This document shows, piece after piece, positions 6,453 through 9,376 of a stretch of 9,376 nucleotides of DNA. Below the pieces are notes generated by a model. It did not search any database, had not been told where the DNA came from, and saw only the letters and a program-made list of their open reading frames with translations. The position numbers were made by a program, and so were the translations under genes. Location: positions 1 through 9,376 of the forward strand of contig NZ_DHYG01000060.1 in assembly GCF_002414005.1 (NCBI RefSeq), in the 5' to 3' direction. The number at the start of each line of letters is the position of its first letter. The first letter of the stretch is position 1. This DNA is from Psychrobacter sp. UBA5136. GTDB taxonomy: Bacteria; Pseudomonadota; Gammaproteobacteria; Pseudomonadales; Moraxellaceae.

Positions 6453-6485
6453 AAAAGCTGGTTCCGTTATGGAGCCAGTTTTTTT
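6453..6485. terminator. Bidirectional intrinsic terminator between suhB and WS/DGAT
   Basis: CTGGTTCC (6458-6465) pairs with GGAGCCAG (6471-6478) with one G-U pair, around a GTTAT loop, and an A-run pairs with the following T-run. On the plus strand seven Ts follow (6479-6485); on the minus strand the stem is followed by CTTTTCTT. It serves both convergent genes. The TAA stop of the minus-strand gene (6467-6469) lies in its loop. Confidence 0.9.
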
Positions 6486-7906
6486 GTTTTGCCATTCTCT
6501 TTGTCGTCACTTTTATCTGTAACCGTAATGCCTTGAGATTCAAGCGCTTTACTGGTGCGTTCCAACAGCTGCAACTCTTCTTCTATCAATACCAGTATAT
6601 CTTGCACATGCGGCAAGGCTTTACTACAAGCGGTAATACCAAATTCAATCTTGTCCAAATAGCTGGCAAGGGTGATATTCATCGCTTGTCCGTTAAGTAC
6701 AATCGACGCTGGATACAAAGATTGCAGGCGCGCACCATTCCAATAAAGCGGCTTTTCAGAGCCAGGGACGTTTGAGATAATAAGGTTAAAGGCCTGTTTT
6801 TTTGGGAATATATTTGTTGCCAAATTGATGCCTTCCCACGCATAAGCAATCACACTATAGTTAATCACTTGCGCCTGATTCATACGGCGAAAACGGCGTT
6901 TGCCATTATTCATACTGCGGTGAATTAGCTTGATTCGGCTGAGTGGATCGTCTAAATGCGTCCCCAAATTGGCCAGTACAAATGACAGCTGATTGCCCGC
7001 TACGCTATTATCCGTACGTAATGACATCGGTACAAACGCAATCAATGGCTTACTTGGCAGCGCATCCATCGCTAGCAAGTAACGGCGAATAGCACCGGCA
7101 CAAACGGCAAGCACCACATCGTTTTTACTGATGTTTAGACGCTCAGCAATATCATTAAAACGCTGTATATCATACGACTGGGCGGCGATACGCCTTGAGG
7201 CAGAAATGCGTTTATTAAGAATACTCATCGGTGCTGCAAAGGTGCTGACATAACTGTCGTCACCAAGATGTTTTAAATTATCGAGCAGTTCTGTAAACAC
7301 GGGTTTAATGGTCGATATTTGCTCTTTGATAATCCGCCGCGCCGAGCGCTCTTTTGGCAAAATCGCATCGACTTGATTACGGTGACGCGCCATCAACGAC
7401 CAAATCGGTAGCGTGACTGGTTCGGTTGGCGATTGAGATAAGGATTTTTTCACAAGGCGCATCGCCGCAATACCATCAACTAAAGAATGATGGATTTTAA
7501 AATATAAAGCAAAGCGCTCAGGAGCACCGACGCTTTCTGGCTGAATACCTTCAATAACATGACATTCCCACAGTGGCATCGCACGGTCTAAAAGGCGACC
7601 ATGCTCTCTTGACACATACATCAACAGCTCGCGTACGCGGGCAGGTTTTGGTAGCGCCACATGATGCAAGTGATGCTCCACATCAAAATTCTTGTCTTTT
7701 TTCCAAAATATCAGATGCTCAAGCACTTGGTTAAAAGGAAAGGTAGGCGATACCTCAGAGTGCTGCATTTGTTTGACCAATTGACAAACAAAATTGCTAT
7801 CCGCATTTTCTGGCAATTCGAATAGGAGCAGACCACCGACATGCATGGGCTGTTTACGCGACTCAAGAAGTAAAAACAACTGGTCGACCGCTGTGAGAAG
7901 TCGCAT
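6467..7906 (-). CDS. Wax ester synthase / diacylglycerol acyltransferase (WS/DGAT)
   Basis: The 479-residue protein is a bifunctional acyltransferase that joins acyl-CoA to fatty alcohols (wax esters) or diacylglycerol (triacylglycerol), forming storage lipid at the inner face of the membrane. It matches Acinetobacter AtfA along its length: the N-terminal LDRAMPLWECHVIEG-type block (106-120), the catalytic HHSLVDG (139-145; H140 is the presumed catalytic base), KNDVVLAVCAGAIR (261-274), AFNLIISNVPG (372-382), PLYWNGARL (386-394) and SIVLNGQAMNI (401-411). After about residue 455 there is a charged, probably disordered tail. It has no signal peptide. The start has a clear Shine-Dalgarno, AAAGGA at 7913-7918. 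It lies 172 bases downstream of thiG on the same strand and is probably transcribed alone. The gene implies the cell makes or takes up fatty alcohols; no reductase gene is nearby. Substrate preference cannot be read from sequence. Confidence 0.95.
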   Translation of the reverse strand: MRLLTAVDQLFLLLESRKQPMHVGGLLLFELPENADSNFVCQLVKQMQHSEVSPTFPFNQVLEHLIFWKKDKNFDVEHHLHHVALPKPARVRELLMYVSREHGRLLDRAMPLWECHVIEGIQPESVGAPERFALYFKIHHSLVDGIAAMRLVKKSLSQSPTEPVTLPIWSLMARHRNQVDAILPKERSARRIIKEQISTIKPVFTELLDNLKHLGDDSYVSTFAAPMSILNKRISASRRIAAQSYDIQRFNDIAERLNISKNDVVLAVCAGAIRRYLLAMDALPSKPLIAFVPMSLRTDNSVAGNQLSFVLANLGTHLDDPLSRIKLIHRSMNNGKRRFRRMNQAQVINYSVIAYAWEGINLATNIFPKKQAFNLIISNVPGSEKPLYWNGARLQSLYPASIVLNGQAMNITLASYLDKIEFGITACSKALPHVQDILVLIEEELQLLERTSKALESQGITVTDKSDDKENGKTKKLAP

Positions 7907-7985
7907 AATAAATCCTTTTATAAAAATGAAAATTATTCAATAAAACAAAGGCCAAACGGTTATAAAATATCCAAAAAAGCTTACT

Positions 7986-8020
7986 AATGATAAAAATATC
8001 CCTACGACATTCTTATCATT
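7986..8020. repeat. Inverted repeat between thiG and WS/DGAT
   Basis: AATGATAA (7986-7993) and TTATCATT (8013-8020) are exact reverse complements with 19 bases between. It lies some 80 bases upstream of the WS/DGAT start in very AT-rich sequence. It could be an operator or a weak thiG 3' structure. Chance is not excluded at this base composition. Confidence 0.35.
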
Positions 8021-8029
8021 TTATAAGTT

Positions 8030-8045
8030 ATTTTTAGCTAAAAAT
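8030..8045. repeat. Perfect 16-bp palindrome
   Basis: ATTTTTAGCTAAAAAT reads the same on both strands. It is 33 bases past the thiG stop. With no loop it would form a poor RNA hairpin, so a protein-binding site is as likely as a role in termination. Confidence 0.5.
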
Positions 8046-8078
8046 TCAAACTAGAGCTTTAAAATAAAAATTAAACAA

Positions 8079-8918
8079 TTACTGAAAAAAGTAGCCGGTC
8101 TGCGGCGAGCTAGCAATGGCCATTTTGCGCATGGGCATACGGCCCGCCAAGAAAGCTTGACGCCCGGCCCAAATAGCGTGTTTCATGGCCTGCGCCATCA
8201 GCACAGGATTTTGCGCATGAGCAATTGCTGAGTTCATCAGCACGCCATCACAGCCAAGCTCCATGGCAATCGCGGCATCAGAAGCCGTACCAACGCCAGC
8301 GTCAACCAAGACGGGCACCTTAGCATTTTCGATAATCAGGCTAAGCGTATGGCGATTAAGCAGGCCAAGACCAGAACCGATCAAGCTACCAAGCGGCATA
8401 ATCGCCACGCAGCCCATGCTCTCTAATTCTTGCGCGACAATAGGGTCGTCTGATGTATAAACCATGACTTCAAAGCCGTCATCAATTAACTCTCTTGCCG
8501 CTTTTAAGGTTTCCATCACGTTTGGATAAAGCGATTTTTCATCGCCTAATACTTCCAGCTTCACCAAATTATGCCCGCCTAATAGCTCGCGAGCAAGCTT
8601 ACACGTGCGAACCGCAGTTTTGGCATCAAAGCAGCCTGCGGTATTGGGTAAAATGGTATATTTATCAGGTGAAATGACATCTAATAAATTCGGCTCATCG
8701 CTGTTTTGTCCGATATTGGTGCGGCGAATAGCAACGGTGACAATTTCAGCTTCTGAGGCGCCAATAGCCGCGCCCGTTTCAGCCATATCTTTATATTTAC
8801 CAGTACCGACTAGTAATCGAGATGAGAAGGTACGACTGCCAACCGTAAAGGTATCATTCGATAAGGTATTTTGTGAAAATGACTGAGCGTTGGCATTAGA
8901 AGTTGTGTGTTGTGACAT
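8079..8918 (-). CDS. thiG: Thiazole synthase ThiG
   Basis: ThiG builds the thiazole phosphate of thiamine from DXP, dehydroglycine (supplied by ThiH or ThiO) and the thiocarboxylate of ThiS, in the cytoplasm. The 279 residues form a TIM-barrel enzyme with VGTGKY (37-42), the Schiff-base lysine K120 in NLVKLEVLGD (117-126), GSGLG (181-185) and GVGTASDAAIAMELGCDGVL (208-227), ending RKMAIASSPQTGYFFQ. The frame is open to 8993, but the start at 8918 has AGGA eight bases ahead, and the upstream 25 residues do not resemble the family. Even so the N-terminus is some 20 residues longer than usual, Ser/Asn/Gln-rich and probably disordered. No thiS, thiO or thiH lies in the window: upstream is an IS end, downstream WS/DGAT. 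No THI-box riboswitch is seen in the 127 bases before it. Its substrate DXP is the product of the nearby dxs. Confidence 0.97.
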   Translation of the reverse strand: MSQHTTSNANAQSFSQNTLSNDTFTVGSRTFSSRLLVGTGKYKDMAETGAAIGASEAEIVTVAIRRTNIGQNSDEPNLLDVISPDKYTILPNTAGCFDAKTAVRTCKLARELLGGHNLVKLEVLGDEKSLYPNVMETLKAARELIDDGFEVMVYTSDDPIVAQELESMGCVAIMPLGSLIGSGLGLLNRHTLSLIIENAKVPVLVDAGVGTASDAAIAMELGCDGVLMNSAIAHAQNPVLMAQAMKHAIWAGRQAFLAGRMPMRKMAIASSPQTGYFFQ

Positions 8919-8926
8919 AAGGTTAA

Positions 8927-8930
8927 TCCT
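8927..8930 (-). promoter_or_regulatory. Shine-Dalgarno that fixes the thiG start
   Basis: On the minus strand AGGA lies eight bases before the ATG at 8918. The alternative ATG at 8993 would add 25 hydrophobic residues (MFIIFCHLVHYV and on) foreign to this soluble enzyme. Confidence 0.75.
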
Positions 8931-8940
8931 AATAGCGGGC

Positions 8941-8997
8941 GAACAAAGGTGACTAATGACGTAGTGAACAAGGTGACAAAAAATGATGAACAAAGAC
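8941..8997. repeat. Three spaced direct repeats upstream of thiG
   Basis: GAACAAAGGTGAC (8941-8953), GAACAAGGTGAC (8966-8977) and GAACAAAGAC (8988-8997) are near-copies at intervals of 25 and 22 bases. They lie between the IS end and thiG, in what should be its leader or promoter. They may be regulator sites on one face of the helix, or decayed tandem duplications. Confidence 0.5.
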
Positions 8998-9045
8998 TGG
9001 CATCAATACTAGCAATGATTAACGTAGAATAATTAAATATAGCTA

Positions 9046-9376
9046 GGGCGTGTCTTCAATTCATCTTACAATGAACGATAGTACACGCCAGATAAAGCAT
9101 TGACTTAAAATTACGAGCTAACTTCTCATAGCGAGTGGCGATACTACTAAAGTGTTTAAGCCTTGCAAACATATTCTCAACAAGATGGCGCAGTTTGTAT
9201 AAGTAGCTATCGAATTCTGGATTAGGCGCTTTAGCATTGCTTCTTTTGGGAATTATAGGAATCATGTCATGCATGCAAGCTTTATCCCTGATCGCTTGTG
9301 AATCATAGGCCTTATCAGCGATAAAGTAGTCAGCTTGTCCAATCATGTCAATCAGTTCACCTGCAACTTGACTGTC
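9046..9376 (-). mobile_element. 3' end of an IS5-family insertion sequence
   Basis: The element ends near 9046 with a putative terminal inverted repeat (GGGCGTGTCTTCAATT on the plus strand) preceded by CTAG, a possible target duplication (TA or CTAG, both known in IS5 groups). The transposase stop lies within this terminal repeat, a compact layout usual for such elements. The other end is outside the window, so the boundary and duplication cannot be confirmed. Confidence 0.75.
9056..9376 (-). CDS. IS5-family DDE transposase, C-terminal part
   Basis: The last 106 residues of a transposase are visible; the frame stays open to the window edge, so the gene begins further right and the ATG at 9346 is probably internal. 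The transposase cuts and joins the IS ends in a DDE reaction. Visible are the second Asp in IADKAYDS (D21 of the fragment) and the signature Y-(2)-R-(3)-E-(6)-K of the IS4/IS5 superfamilies, met exactly by Y60, R63, E67 and K74. The C-terminus FSSIATRYEKLARNF resembles the IS427-like group, which often has two overlapping frames joined by frameshifting; that cannot be checked here. The C-terminus is intact, with no stop or frameshift, so the copy may be functional. Psychrobacter and Acinetobacter genomes often carry such elements. Confidence 0.9.
   Translation of the reverse strand, partial: DSQVAGELIDMIGQADYFIADKAYDSQAIRDKACMHDMIPIIPKRSNAKAPNPEFDSYLYKLRHLVENMFARLKHFSSIATRYEKLARNFKSMLYLACTIVHCKMN

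Noticed and set aside
8263..8886. Plus-strand open frames inside thiG
   Set aside because: They lie antisense to conserved thiG blocks, with no family resemblance.
8919..8993. N-terminal extension of thiG from an ATG at 8993
   Set aside because: It would cross the thiG Shine-Dalgarno and direct repeats and add a hydrophobic stretch foreign to this cytoplasmic enzyme; the ATG at 8918 is well supported.
1..9376. A novel defence, toxin-antitoxin or biosynthetic system
   Set aside because: Every sizeable reading frame belongs to a recognised housekeeping, lipid-storage or transposase family, and no unknown gene cluster remains.

Overview
The window is ordinary chromosomal sequence from a gamma-proteobacterium, most probably Psychrobacter or a close Moraxellaceae relative. 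This is inferred from the AtfA-type wax ester synthase/DGAT that closely resembles the Acinetobacter enzyme as I remember it, from the moderate GC content with AT-rich spacers, and from the protein sequences. It holds seven complete genes and the 3' end of one insertion sequence. I see no rRNA, tRNA, CRISPR array, phage gene or defence system.

Layout, left to right. A lipoprotein-type cytochrome c' gene (minus, 19-489) is followed by a 457-base spacer with three stem-loops, one of them the likely hemF terminator. Then comes a minus-strand pair, ribA (1973-2656) and hemF (947-1954), 18 bases apart and probably one transcript. A 614-base divergent spacer separates ribA from dxs. It holds a five-copy 12-bp tandem repeat, two long-range inverted repeats and a plausible dxs promoter whose transcript would begin with a hairpin. 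On the plus strand follow dxs (3271-5319) and suhB (5588-6415). suhB converges on the minus-strand WS/DGAT gene (6467-7906), and the two share a strong bidirectional terminator that contains the WS/DGAT stop codon. thiG (8079-8918, minus) lies upstream of WS/DGAT. Some 127 bases upstream of thiG is the end of an IS5-family element whose transposase runs off the right edge.

Functionally this is a cofactor and central-metabolism neighbourhood. RibA starts riboflavin synthesis from GTP, HemF performs the aerobic coproporphyrinogen step of haem synthesis, and Dxs makes DXP. DXP feeds isoprenoids and also the thiazole of thiamine, which ThiG assembles; Dxs in turn needs thiamine diphosphate. SuhB is an inositol-monophosphatase-family protein with a known second role in rRNA antitermination. 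WS/DGAT makes storage wax esters and triacylglycerol. The genes do not form one operon; they are mostly single units or pairs.

No clearly new system is visible. The points most worth checking are non-coding: the dxs leader with its 5'-terminal hairpin, the 12-bp tandem repeat, the stem-loop cluster after hemF, and the IS end and direct repeats ahead of thiG. Two start sites differ from the longest possible frames: ribA begins at 2656 and thiG at 8918, both supported by Shine-Dalgarno sequences and family alignment.
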